This document shows, piece by piece, positions 1 through 9,630 of a stretch of DNA of 64,000 bases. How positions within the stretch are numbered: position 1 is the first letter of the stretch; each line of letters opens with the position of its first letter. Below the pieces are notes generated by a model. The model searched no databases, was not told the origin of the DNA, and worked only from the letters and a program-made list of their open reading frames with translations. The stretch comes from Cichorium intybus (lineage: Eukaryota; Streptophyta; Magnoliopsida; Asterales; Asteraceae). The DNA is taken from positions 20,686,063 through 20,750,062 of the forward strand of contig CM042014.1 in assembly GCA_023525715.1 (NCBI GenBank), read 5' to 3'. The translations under genes were made by a program, and so were the position numbers.

Positions 1-1115
1 GCAATCACCGAATTACCATTGACCACCCTCCATTTACCACCACCAAACCTTACTTCCAGTCTTTGTTTATCCAGCTGACCAACAGAAATTAATTTCTTCT
101 TCAGCTCCGGAATCACCCTGACATTCTTCAGGTTCCATGTAGTTCCCAATGAAGTAACCAGATCAATATCTCCTATGCCCGTTACTTGAAGCATCTCGTC
201 ATTTGCTAACCGTACCTTTCCAAAATCTCCTTCTTTTAGATTCACCATCGTTTCTCCGTTGTCCATGGCGTGAAACGAAGCCCCTAGATCCATGACCCAA
301 GAGTCTACAGAACTTTCCATACTTAGTATCAGTGCATCATCCTCAGACACACTCTCAGCACCAGCAATGTTCAATTCTTTCTTTGGACATTGACTCTTAA
401 CATGTCCCACCTCTTGACAGTTCCAGCACTTCACATTCTTCCAAGTTCTAGACGAACTTCTTCCCCGACTCCCACTGCTCCCACTATTCCTGCTATTCCC
501 TCTACCTCTTCCGATATTTAATAACTCAGAAGAAGAAGATCCACCTTGATTCTTGCGTCTGACATCCTCGCCAAGAACCAAATCTCTAACCCCTTCAAAA
601 GTCATAGCACTGGTCCCCACTGAACTTGTAACAGCGGTTACTGTTCCAGACCAGCTATCAGGTAGTGAAGCTAGTAGCAGTGAAGCTTGAGTCTCGTTAT
701 CAAATTTAATTCCCATAGATGACAATCTGGACAGAATTGAATTTAGATTGTTAATGTGAACCGTAACTGAGCCTTCCTCATTCATCCTTGTAGTGAACAG
801 CTCCCTCATCAAGAACACCTTGTTAGCCGCCGACGGTTTCTCATACATGTTCGTCAGAGCATCCATCATACCACGCGCCGTGGTTTCCTTCATGCTGTTG
901 AAAGCAACGCTCCTTTCCAACGACAACGTAATAACCGCCTTAACTTTCTTGTCCTTTGAGTTCCACGCATCTTCAGCAGCTTTTTCCATTTTCTCCGGCT
1001 TGTCCCCAAGTACCACATCCAAGTCTTTCTGACATAACAATGCTTCTATTTGCATTTTCCACCAACTAAAATCAGAACCGTCGAACTTCTCGATTACAAT
1101 CTTGTCTTCAGCCAT
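1..1115 (-). CDS. Ty1/Copia retrotransposon gag and start of protease (partial, runs off left edge)
   Basis: The minus-strand frame opens with ATG at 1115 (MAEDKIVIEKFDGSDFSWW) and stays open to base 1, so the polyprotein continues outside the window. The first ~230 residues look like a plant Copia gag (UBN2 type). A basic Arg/Gly/Ser stretch follows, then a CCHC zinc knuckle (CWNCQEVGHVKSQC, near 390-430), which binds RNA during particle packaging. Next comes the start of the aspartic protease at about 270-310. Where Copia proteases have Asp-Ser/Thr-Gly, this copy reads WVMDLGASFH, so the catalytic triad is altered and this copy is probably protease-dead. The start lies about 230 bases after the primer binding site, as expected. 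The Copia call is secure; the lineage is not resolved. Confidence 0.9.
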   Translation of the reverse strand, partial: MAEDKIVIEKFDGSDFSWWKMQIEALLCQKDLDVVLGDKPEKMEKAAEDAWNSKDKKVKAVITLSLERSVAFNSMKETTARGMMDALTNMYEKPSAANKVFLMRELFTTRMNEEGSVTVHINNLNSILSRLSSMGIKFDNETQASLLLASLPDSWSGTVTAVTSSVGTSAMTFEGVRDLVLGEDVRRKNQGGSSSSELLNIGRGRGNSRNSGSSGSRGRSSSRTWKNVKCWNCQEVGHVKSQCPKKELNIAGAESVSEDDALILSMESSVDSWVMDLGASFHAMDNGETMVNLKEGDFGKVRLANDEMLQVTGIGDIDLVTSLGTTWNLKNVRVIPELKKKLISVGQLDKQRLEVRFGGGKWRVVNGNSVI

Positions 1116-1342
1116 TACGACAAACAAGAAACAAATTGAGACAACAAAACAGACACAACAATGGCACGGGCCTGACCGATTCGTTTAGTGTACTCGTGTG
1201 TGACAGAACAATACCCTTCAAAGTACCGAGACACCTTTAATACGATTAATAAAAATTAGTTTCTGATGTGTAAGATCAGACAAAACTGCAACCACAGAGC
1301 ATACTCTAATTTCTAAAACCGAGACCTCCTCCAAAACCCGAA

Positions 1343-1354
1343 GCTCTGATACCA
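1343..1354 (-). other. Primer binding site of the left-edge Copia element
   Basis: On the minus strand this reads TGGTATCAGAGC, the sequence complementary to the 3' end of initiator tRNA-Met that primes plant LTR retrotransposon reverse transcription. It lies two bases inside the LTR boundary, between the LTR (1357-1713) and the gag frame. Confidence 0.93.
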
Positions 1355-1356
1355 GT

Positions 1357-1713
1357 TGTTAGGAATCGGACAGGGTACACGCAGCGGAAACACTATCACA
1401 CACACACAAACTCACGAAAATAAAGCAAGAAGAACACAAGGATTTTTACGTGGTTCGGATTCGGTGCAAATCCTACGTCCACGGGCTACAACTAGATTTT
1501 ATTTGAATGAGGAGATTACAAGAGATACACACTCAATCCTTTACATGTATTGTGTGTTGTGGTGCATCTAAAACTCAAATAGAGACCCCTATTTATATAC
1601 ATTAGGATGGTAATGTGAACAATGGAATCAAATGTCAAATTTGCTGCCACCTTCCTTTGACTTCACCAAATCTTCACCAACCATTGAAAAATCTTCACCA
1701 ACCATACCTAACA
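1357..1713 (-). mobile_element. 5' LTR of the left-edge Copia element, 357 bp
   Basis: Ends are TGTTAGG at 1357 and CCTAACA at 1707-1713, a perfect 7-bp terminal inverted repeat with TG..CA termini. The PBS abuts the inner end. On the minus strand a TATA box (TATATAAATAG, 1589-1599) lies where an LTR promoter is expected. The bases just outside (CTTTC, 1714-1718) should be one copy of the 5-bp target-site duplication. The other copy is outside the window, so this cannot be verified here. Confidence 0.88.
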
Positions 1714-1718
1714 CTTTC

Positions 1719-1929
1719 CAAACCTCTCCTCGAGATCGTTCCGTATTTGCTTTGTTGTTATTCCATCGTTCACACTGTTTAGTATCTCCTCCATTGTCGT
1801 GGCGAGACATCATTTGATAATAGTATTGTCGTGTTGCCATGCTCTTAATTCTTGTGTACTTTCTGTTGATTTTCTGATGGTTCCATCAATGAAACCAACT
1901 TTGTTCTTGGCAACAAGAAAATCCTTCAT
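1719..1929 (-). pseudogene. Relic of a different Copia gag, interrupted by the LTR at 1357-1713
   Basis: From an ATG at 1929 the minus strand reads MKDFLVAKNKVGFIDGTIRK and later ILNSVNDGITTKQIRNDLEE, ending ..ERFGK at the LTR border. AKNKxGFIDGxI followed by a block ending DLxERF is typical of plant Copia gag (Retrotran_gag_3/UBN2 type). One in-frame TGA follows IIK, where a Trp would fit. The reading frame is cut at the LTR boundary, so the younger Copia landed in this relic. The remaining part would be to the left of the window. Confidence 0.65.
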
Positions 1930-2625
1930 TACTTGTGACTAATTTGATTAGCTGTTGATTTAAACTTTTGTTCACATGTATCTGTCATGGACAATCAGTC
2001 AGATGAATATAGTATGGTGAATTAGGATCGAATGATGGATTGTTGGGGTTTTCGATGATGGCACCATCCTTTTCCACCATAGTCGCCTTTTTGGGTGTTT
2101 TGGCAAATCAAGAGATTCACTTTAATATCATACAGAAACTGAAATTGTTGAACCGAAACAATTAGGCTTAGTTTATTTGTTGCCAACTAAGGAGTATAAA
2201 TACAAGTTCATGAGGCGATAAATAAACTATAAAACAAGATAAGTATCAACATTTAATAGGTAAGCTATAAAAGTTTAAAACAGGTATGCTAGATACATAT
2301 AAGTATTAGATAAATATTATCATTTATTTCTTAATAATAGGATCCAAGTGTTCCCACGATACTCATCGACATTGATCATGAGGATATTGAGGTTAGTTTT
2401 ATACAACGAAACTTAACTGTGAAGGAACCTGATGGGTACTCGACCCAACCACATTCGTCTCTATCATCAACGAGCAAGTGACCATTAAAATTAGCATGAA
2501 AGCTGGCTAACTCACTAAATTCTATGTAGGATCGAATGAGTTTTCTCTACAACCATACCCACTTAAAGTTGTAGTTTACCTTCACTTGACTTTCAACTAA
2601 TAGACAATATTTTTCCATCCCAGTA
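1930..2625. other. AT-rich intergenic DNA, no feature recognised
   Basis: I see no sustained reading frame, structural RNA or terminal repeat here. The upstream part of the old gag relic may extend into the left portion but is not recognisable. Confidence 0.5.
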
Positions 2626-2630
2626 CAAAC

Positions 2631-2976
<346 letters not shown>

Positions 2977-3029
2977 ATCACCCCCGAATCTCTAAGTCCT
3001 TCTAGAGACGTCTTCGATCAAAAACGGAT

Positions 3030-3803
3030 TCAAATTGGGCTTGTTTTGGGCTGGTTTCTAATCGAATTGGACCAAGATCCATCCGAGCCGGATCCACCCG
3101 ACTCGGATCCGCCCGACCCGGATCCGCTTCCCTTCCCTTTTTCTTTTCGCGATCGGCTTCCTCCTCCAGATGAGGATCTTCCATCTCCATTCGATTTTTC
3201 TGCAAATAAAGCCCTCGATTGCCCATCTCCACCATCGGCTTCCTCGATTACCCATCTCCACTTTGAAGCTATCTCCTTTTTGTTTCTTCCCCAATTAGAA
3301 GAGCCTCCTTCGCTACTGCTTCTCTCCCGATCGGTAATCCTTCCGCCGCCATCACCCTTCGAACCACCACTGCCATTCGATCGGGTGAACAACACATGCT
3401 GCTGGCCTCCGATCGAACCACCACCGCCATCTCCTCTCGAGTAGCCGGCGTTCCCGACCGAACCACTGCCGCCATCTCCTCTTGAGTAGCCGGCGGTTCC
3501 GACCGAACCACCACCGCCAGCCACCGATCCTCCTCCGGCGCCACTCGATCGGACAAGCATGGCCCTCGCCTGCCCTGCATCTCCGCCGTCTTCCTCCCTC
3601 ACCTTCGACGAATACGCATCACTCCACCCCCCCTTCGGGTTTCGATCCGCCACCGCCACCGGTCGACTCGCCGCCTCCGTTAGATCGAGTGAACAACACT
3701 CGTTGCTGCACATCTCTTCCAACTTCTCCGCGTATCGACCCGCCGCCTCTGTTAGATCGAGTGAACAACACTCGCTGCTGTTCGTCTCTTCCAACTTCTC
3801 CAT
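3030..3803 (-). CDS. Gly/Ser-rich open frame inside the mini LTR element (257 aa, function unknown)
   Basis: The frame begins MEKLEETNSSECCSLDLTEA about 23 bases after the PBS, so it would be near the first start on the element's transcript. An ATG at 3810 in another frame precedes it and opens 63 codons (MSDGEVGRDEQQRVLFTRSN). A ~69-bp unit encoding EKLEE..S.ECCSLDLTEA is present twice; then the protein becomes low-complexity Gly, Ser and Asp with SGGSGS-type runs. The stretch is much richer in G+C than its surroundings. I recognise no domain. It may be structured leader RNA that is merely open, or captured host DNA. The proline-rich frames on the plus strand are its shadow. Confidence 0.3.
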   Translation of the reverse strand: MEKLEETNSSECCSLDLTEAAGRYAEKLEEMCSNECCSLDLTEAASRPVAVADRNPKGGWSDAYSSKVREEDGGDAGQARAMLVRSSGAGGGSVAGGGGSVGTAGYSRGDGGSGSVGNAGYSRGDGGGGSIGGQQHVLFTRSNGSGGSKGDGGGRITDRERSSSEGGSSNWGRNKKEIASKWRWVIEEADGGDGQSRALFAEKSNGDGRSSSGGGSRSRKEKGKGSGSGSGGSESGGSGSDGSWSNSIRNQPKTSPI

Positions 3804-3825
3804 CCGACATGATGAATCAGGTAAG

Positions 3826-3837
3826 GCTCTGATACCA
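3826..3837 (-). other. Primer binding site of the mini LTR element
   Basis: Minus strand reads TGGTATCAGAGC, matching the 3' end of initiator tRNA-Met, immediately inside the 5' LTR (3840-4105). Confidence 0.92.
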
Positions 3838-3839
3838 AT

Positions 3840-4105
3840 TCAAGACAAATATTGTATAAACACAAATATATCAAAATAACTCTTTGATTATAACCGGGAA
3901 ATATAACTCAAAACCCGATTTCTTGCATATACAATATATCACTCTTATGTTATTCTTACTAAACAACATATATATAGATCTCTAGACATAAACACACGCT
4001 CCTATCTAATTATGAAATCCACTCACAGATGTTTCCATTATGAAATCCACTCACAATGTTTCCCACTTATTCTTTGAATGGTCCCTATGACTTAGGATTC
4101 CAACA
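3840..4105 (-). repeat. 5' LTR of the mini element (266 bp)
   Basis: This is the right copy of the LTR pair, next to the PBS. It contains a short tandem duplication of the segment around GAAATCCACTCACA (about 4011-4056) that the left LTR lacks. The 3' flank starts with the TSD copy CAAAC. Confidence 0.88.
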
Positions 4106-4110
4106 CAAAC

Positions 4111-4526
4111 AATCTAGGAGAGAAAACAAAAAAAAAAAAGTTTCTGTTCCCAAGTTTTTGCTCGATAAAACTATCTAGATCATTACTCATGTTTCCAAAT
4201 TGGACTCAATTTTGAATACTGTTCCACACCCCCAAGAGGCCCGTCTTAGCAAGGGACGTGTGGTGTCCGTCTCAACCGTGAATCTCTTAGAAAACCAAAC
4301 TCTAGTTCGAGGAGTACTCCACCTTGGTTCTCTACCACCACTTATTGAAAAGAAAACATTTTATTATCGGCACAATCCCTAAGCCACCTAATTTTTTAGG
4401 GGCTAAAACTTCTTTTGGTCAAGCTATCCAACTAATTTTGTCCCTCTTCGCAATCTTATGGTGTGGGTTAGTGGGCGTAGCCTTGAAACGTAAAGTAATT
4501 CTTCATTTTGTCATATTGAATGGTGT
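4111..4526. other. Intergenic DNA, nothing recognised
   Basis: Only short overlapping open frames occur (4200-4551), without domain similarity or splice context. Confidence 0.5.
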
Positions 4527-4965
4527 TTCAATATTGGGAAATCTTCAATAAGTTCTAATTATTTTGTGATAGTTTATGAAAAAATCTCAAATTAATTTTA
4601 TGTATAGAAAATGACAACATACCGGCTAACGTATTCAATTTAGCCCTTTCAACCGGTTACCAGGTTTCCTATATTGGAAAAATTCAGTAAAGTCCCACTA
4701 TTTTTGGTCAATTTATGAAAAAGTCTTAATGTTGAATTTTTTTACACAAAATAATAGGATTTTTTCATAAACAGACCCAAAATAATTGAATTTTATTGGA
4801 TATTTTCAATTTAGGAAACCTGGTAAACCAGAAGAAATGATTAAACTGAATACGTTAGCCGGTATGCTATCATTTTCTGTAAATAAAATTAATTTGAGAT
4901 TTTTTCATAAATTAACTCAAAATAATAGAACTTTATTAGAGATTTTCCTTCAATATTTGATGAAT
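4527..4965. mobile_element. Foldback / palindromic repeat, ~440 bp
   Basis: The left half (from TTCAATATTGGGAAATC, 4527) is an imperfect inverted copy of the right half, which ends ATTTTCCTTCAATATTTGA near 4961. Shared blocks include ATACCGGCTAACGTATTC and TTACCAGGTTTCC, each present once per arm in opposite orientation. The centre is near 4735. Within each arm a ~110-bp subunit containing TTTATGAAAAA(A/G)TC is itself repeated. This is the architecture of a foldback or MULE-type non-autonomous DNA transposon. I did not find a clear target-site duplication. Confidence 0.65.
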
Positions 4966-6119
4966 TGACAAATCGTTTTTAAACCGACTATATTTTATAC
5001 GGTTTCTAAAATCTAACTAATTAGGTCGGTGTTCATGACATAATTACTATCATCCTAAGAATAAATTATGAAAACACATACGTAGAAACTATATTATTGC
5101 TCGATCTTATTCTAAGCCCATGCAAAACAGATTTGATAAAGAGTTACCGGAAAATGACAACACTAAACACTTGATTATTTGATTTATCTCTGTAAATTCA
5201 TCACCTATTTATTATCTTGATTTCTTTTTCTATTTAATATGCACCATAAATAAGATTTGTTGGCAACCCCATTTTAGAGCATTTGTATTTGCATTGAATA
5301 AAGCGGTGTCGGTGTAATCTTACCAATTTTACAAAAGAAATGCTAGATTTAATTTTCCGAAATACTTTTTTATATTTTTTCTATAATTAGCTAGTTGATG
5401 ACAACCTTTCATGAAGCAATATGAAGAACATGTTTGGTTATTGCAAATAGCTTGTGGTGTGGTCCATTGTTTTAATCGGCTAGTATTTACAATGAAATGA
5501 ACATGACAACTCTGAAAAATTAACTTCATTTTCATGATTTATGCAGGAAAACAGGACCATTGTATATACATGTATTAAAAAACATTATCCGAATAAAATG
5601 AATTGACAAATAAAAAAACTAGAGCAAATGGAATTTCTTTAAAATTATAGTAGAAACTAAAATTTCAGGTTTTTAGAGCAATAATTTTATTAAAAGCTAG
5701 CAAGTAGCTATATTAACATAAGTTACATCTTAAAAATTACAAGAATATGAAACTGATCGGTTCGTTTTTAAACGTCTAGTTCGTTTTAAACGTCTTATTT
5801 CAATTAGAGGCTCAAATAAACGACTACTAAACCATATTGTCAAACAAATCAACTTTTCGATGCTCTGTTTTGCTGAAGAAAAGCATTTCGAACAAACCAT
5901 AAAACCACCAAATCATATAAGAGTAGCTTTAGAATTTTCCTTTACAGTATGCACACGTAACCCAGACTACCTCACCAACCAATCATCGAACGAAATAAAA
6001 ATCGGGATATTCAGACCCCACCGTTTATCGACCAAAAGCCACAAAAAAGCAGTCACACGACAAGAAAAAAAAAGTGAGAAACGGACTCAATCGTAAATCC
6101 CAAATCGGGCAAATCACCG
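4966..6119. other. AT-rich intergenic DNA, nothing recognised
   Basis: No conserved coding block was seen on either strand; short open frames here (5329-5535, 5860-6096) have no recognisable domain. Confidence 0.45.
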
Positions 6120-6914
6120 AGGGAATATTAATGCCTCTCTTATTCAAGTTGTCTCTAGTAGGAAGCCTATTCAAGAACAACATCTAACCAAGAATGTTCA
6201 CCTTGACACATACTAACTTATCCTAGGGACTAGGTATAGAATCCACTATCAAAGTTATTAGGATTAAGCACTTCGACATACACACACATACACAATTATC
6301 TAGACTAATGAGAACAACAAGAAGAAACAACTAAGAACATAAGGATATAAGTAGTTCACTTGATCTAATCTAACCAAGTTACGTCTACTGAAGAATTGGA
6401 GAGATGTTATATATTGATTATTAATGTTATACAATGTATACATTGCACTCCACAATATTTATGGCTCACTCGTATCACATAGCCAAGGTCACAACAATGG
6501 AAATGTATTTATGGTGGGAAAATATCTAATAAGAATGATGACAAATCTTTCATACCATGCTTTTTGCAACCACCGGTTGATGTGACTGGTTAAGTGACCA
6601 TGCTGGTCACTGGTCAGAACACTTTTTTTGCCTCCTGTTAGACATTGAATTCAATTGAGACTTTTGTAGAGCATCCTTAGTGAGGACAATACTTCTGACT
6701 AGAAACCACACTTCTGCCTAGACTGCTGAATTTGCTTCACCTGGGACTTTACCATCACCTTGACTATAGAATCCTCCGGACTGTTGATCCTTCCCGACGT
6801 TGGATCTCTCAGGACTTTGCCAAGCCTTTCGAAGAACTAAACCAGTCGAACTATTAAACTACTTCGTACTACTGATCTACTTTGGGCCCCAACATTAGAT
6901 TCCACACCTCAACA
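6120..6914 (-). mobile_element. Probable 3' LTR of a decayed Copia element (left end uncertain)
   Basis: On the minus strand, after the RNase H relic, a purine-rich tract (GGGAGAT, 6915-6921) is followed directly by TGTTGAGGTGTGGAATC, the expected polypurine-tract/LTR junction at 6914. The LTR must run leftwards from there. I could not place its far end, and 6120 is only an estimate. Confidence 0.45.
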
Positions 6915-7009
6915 ATCTCCCGTTTGGAGGCTAATCAATTCTATGAATCTACTGCCATATGAAGTGTGTAACTCAAGCCTTTTTTTCTCTCTCTAGCTCT
7001 CATATTTGC

Positions 7010-7372
7010 CTACTTCTACGAAAGGCCAATTGAAGCCATGCACAACTCCAACTTCTATACTTAGACCAACATGGTAAACATATATGCAAGTTCGCACCAA
7101 GGATTGTCTTCAAGTTAAGCATGTCTTCGGATATCAACTCCCAAATGAAATGATACCTCAGTTTGATGTGTTTCATCCTGCTACGAAACACTGCATTCTT
7201 CGCTAGGTACACCACTCTCTCATTATCACAGTGCAACACACAATCCTCCCGATTCAAGTCAAACTTTGATAGAAAGTTCTTTAACCAAATGAGCTTCGTA
7301 CTAGCTGCTGCCAGAGTCATATACTTATCTTCGGTGGTTGAAAGAGCAACACTCTTCTGTAGTCTAGAAATT
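7010..7372 (-). pseudogene. Copia RNase H relic (3' end of pol)
   Basis: The minus strand reads VALSTTEDKYMTLAAASTKL, then IWLKNFLSKF, VLHCDNERVVYLAKNAVF and MKHIKLRYHFIWELI. This is the C-terminal Copia RNase H block, normally ALSTTEAEYxA...CDNxSAxxLAKN...HIxxxYHFIRE. After ILGAN the frame shifts, then LELCMASIGL-like sequence can still be read out of frame. The rest of pol is missing upstream of about 7376. The PPT/LTR junction follows at 6914. This is an old, truncated copy. Confidence 0.85.
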
Positions 7373-8051
7373 TTTTCCAGAAAACCACTACATTATCAAT
7401 ATTTTATCTGAAACCCCACTATTTTTTTTAGAAAACTCACTTATATTTCTAAAGGTTTTCATAAAAACCATTGGTATCTATATGTAAGACCCTAATCTCA
7501 AGAAGTCAAGCTTCGGTTTTAAAGAGTCAAAGTTCGCTGTTAAAAAGGAGAAAAATCAAGAAGTTGGTGGAGCAGAGGATTAGCGGCACTAACCCTCTGC
7601 ATTAGTGACGCTAATATGGTCCATGTGCAGTTAGCGACGCTAACTGCATAGTTAGCAACGCTAACTGCTGGAAATGAGCCAAAACCCTATATTTTCATGC
7701 TTGGGCCGTATTTAAGGGTGGGGAACCTTAGGGTAGCCGCCATTTGCTCCCTTTCAGCCTCCAAACTCGTCATTTTCCATCTCTAGCTCTTTTGTATGGA
7801 TTCTTGGCCTCTTGGGAAGGATTCCTTGATGCTTGGGTGATGTTAGAAGACTGTGAGTGATGCAATAAGCTGCTCCTCTTGGTTGAGTCTTCAAGGATTT
7901 GCATTTTCTAGACTATTGTGAGTAAAGTTCCCACTTTTCTACATTTTTGAGATTATTCTTATGTTCTTGATGGGATTTTATGGATTTAATTGGTGTCTTA
8001 GTCCTTCTTTAGTCTTTTTCATGTTTGGAAAGGATAAAGTCAAGAACTTTA

Positions 8052-8820
8052 TGAAGGGTTTCTATGCAAACAATGAACACAAAAATTCTTATGGTTCACA
8101 TGCAACCCTAATATGATCTATGTTTTCTTCTATGAAGATTAAAACTAAAAACCCTAAAGGATACAATTCAATTCTAAAGTAGAATTAAGAAAACCAACCT
8201 TTGATCTTATGATCCTTCAAGCAAGCAGCAAAGAGATCCTGCCTCAAATGCAAGTCACACCCAAGCAAGGAGAAGACAATCCAGCAGAGTAGGAGAGGGA
8301 GAGAGATGGCGTAAATAATGAGGTGCCAGGGGGTTCCTTTTATAGCCTCCAAGGGTTACACCTGAAACCCTAAGGAGCCTCCAAATGGACAAGCCTTTTG
8401 ACCACTTGGACCAGGCTTCCCGAAACCCTAATTAGGGTTTCGCCAAACCCTGGAGGAGCCTCCAGGGTGGCGCCATTTTGGTCCCTGGTTTTTACCTGGC
8501 TAGTTATTCAACTATTGAATAAATGCAAACCAGTCCCTGCACCTTTTATTAATTTATTTAATCACTAAATTAAATCCAATTAATTCTAGATTAAATCTCA
8601 ATTAATTAATATAGTTTCTAAATTAATATATTAACACTTAAATATATTAATAAGCCATCTATATATATTCTATTGATTTATTAAACCCTTAATAAATCAA
8701 CCTTTCTCTCTACTGAACTGTACATCAATTCCCCAGCTTTGAGGGCAACCCAAATGGACTTTGATTTTATTCATAAGATAAATAAAATTATAAGTCATGG
8801 CTTAGACACCTAATCCAACA
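8052..8820 (-). repeat. 3' LTR of the nested Copia (769 bp)
   Basis: It pairs with 14941-15707. On the minus strand it starts TGTTGGATTAGG right after the purine tract. A TATA box (TATAAAAGG) lies at 8336-8344 in minus orientation. Confidence 0.93.
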
Positions 8821-9630
8821 GTCTCCCACTTGGATAAGTCTATGACTTTAATTGTCTGAACTCTGACCCAGTCAATTCTGTCCAAAGATAAGTGATCTGT
8901 TGATCCTCCGTCCAACAAGATATTTTCAGGCTCAAGACATGGATTGATATCAATCTTGGTCTGATACTCTGTTCCCCGATTTCTGATTTGCATTTGACTT
9001 TTGAGACTACTAATTGAACACATCAATTCAGTCCCGGTTGGCCAACACTTTCAGTCAACTTCTAAATCACCGAGAGGCCTACAGATATCTGTTTCCCATC
9101 GGGTCAGGGGACGGATAAGTTTCGACTTATATGTCCATATCTTTTGCGGGTCCAAATACATACAACAATGCGTTTTATAACACCGAGTTACTGGCGCGTT
9201 TTCGCATTGTCAATAAGCACTTGTATCGCAAGTAACAGATAATATCTCTCCACTTAAAGATCACAGGATATTATCGTCTTAACATTGCTCGTGATATAAT
9301 CCATGAAGCAATCTGTTAAGCGCGGGTTTATCCAATACTCAAATATCTATTTTCTAAGTACTCATGAACGTTGCAGCAGTCTTACTGCAATGTCTAACTC
9401 ATTAGACAGTCTGCAACCGATTCATGACAGTCTTTGCTCACACTTACTCCCTAACAGTGTGATCGACTGTGTAACTTTAAATAATCTAATTATTAAGGAA
9501 GTTAAACATGCAAATATAGAAACACATAAATAAACAATCGACAAAGGCAGTAACAATACTCATTTATAAATCTCAATTATAAAATCACCAAGTCAATTAC
9601 ATTTATATTGTTTACAAGTTTCTAACCTAT
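8821..9630 (-). other. Polypurine tract and 3' untranslated region of the nested Copia
   Basis: The purine tract reads CCAAGTGGGAGAC on the minus strand at 8821-8833. The remaining ~800 bases up to the pol stop codon have no coding motif and contain small hairpins, for example around 9367-9415. This is a long 3' region for a Copia element. Confidence 0.7.

Noticed and set aside
1343..1354. TGGTATCAGAGC motifs as possible tRNA gene ends
   Set aside because: Each sits just inside an LTR boundary with no cloverleaf upstream; they are primer binding sites. No tRNA or rRNA gene was recognised in the window.
1628..1840. 70-aa minus frame starting MATRQYYYQMM
   Set aside because: It is a different frame over the old gag relic and runs into the LTR; the gag similarity is in another frame.
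3046..3444. Proline-rich plus-strand frames at 3046-3444, 3482-3832 and 3559-3879
   Set aside because: Shadows of the GC-rich interior of the mini LTR element, which is transcribed on the minus strand as its PBS and PPT show.
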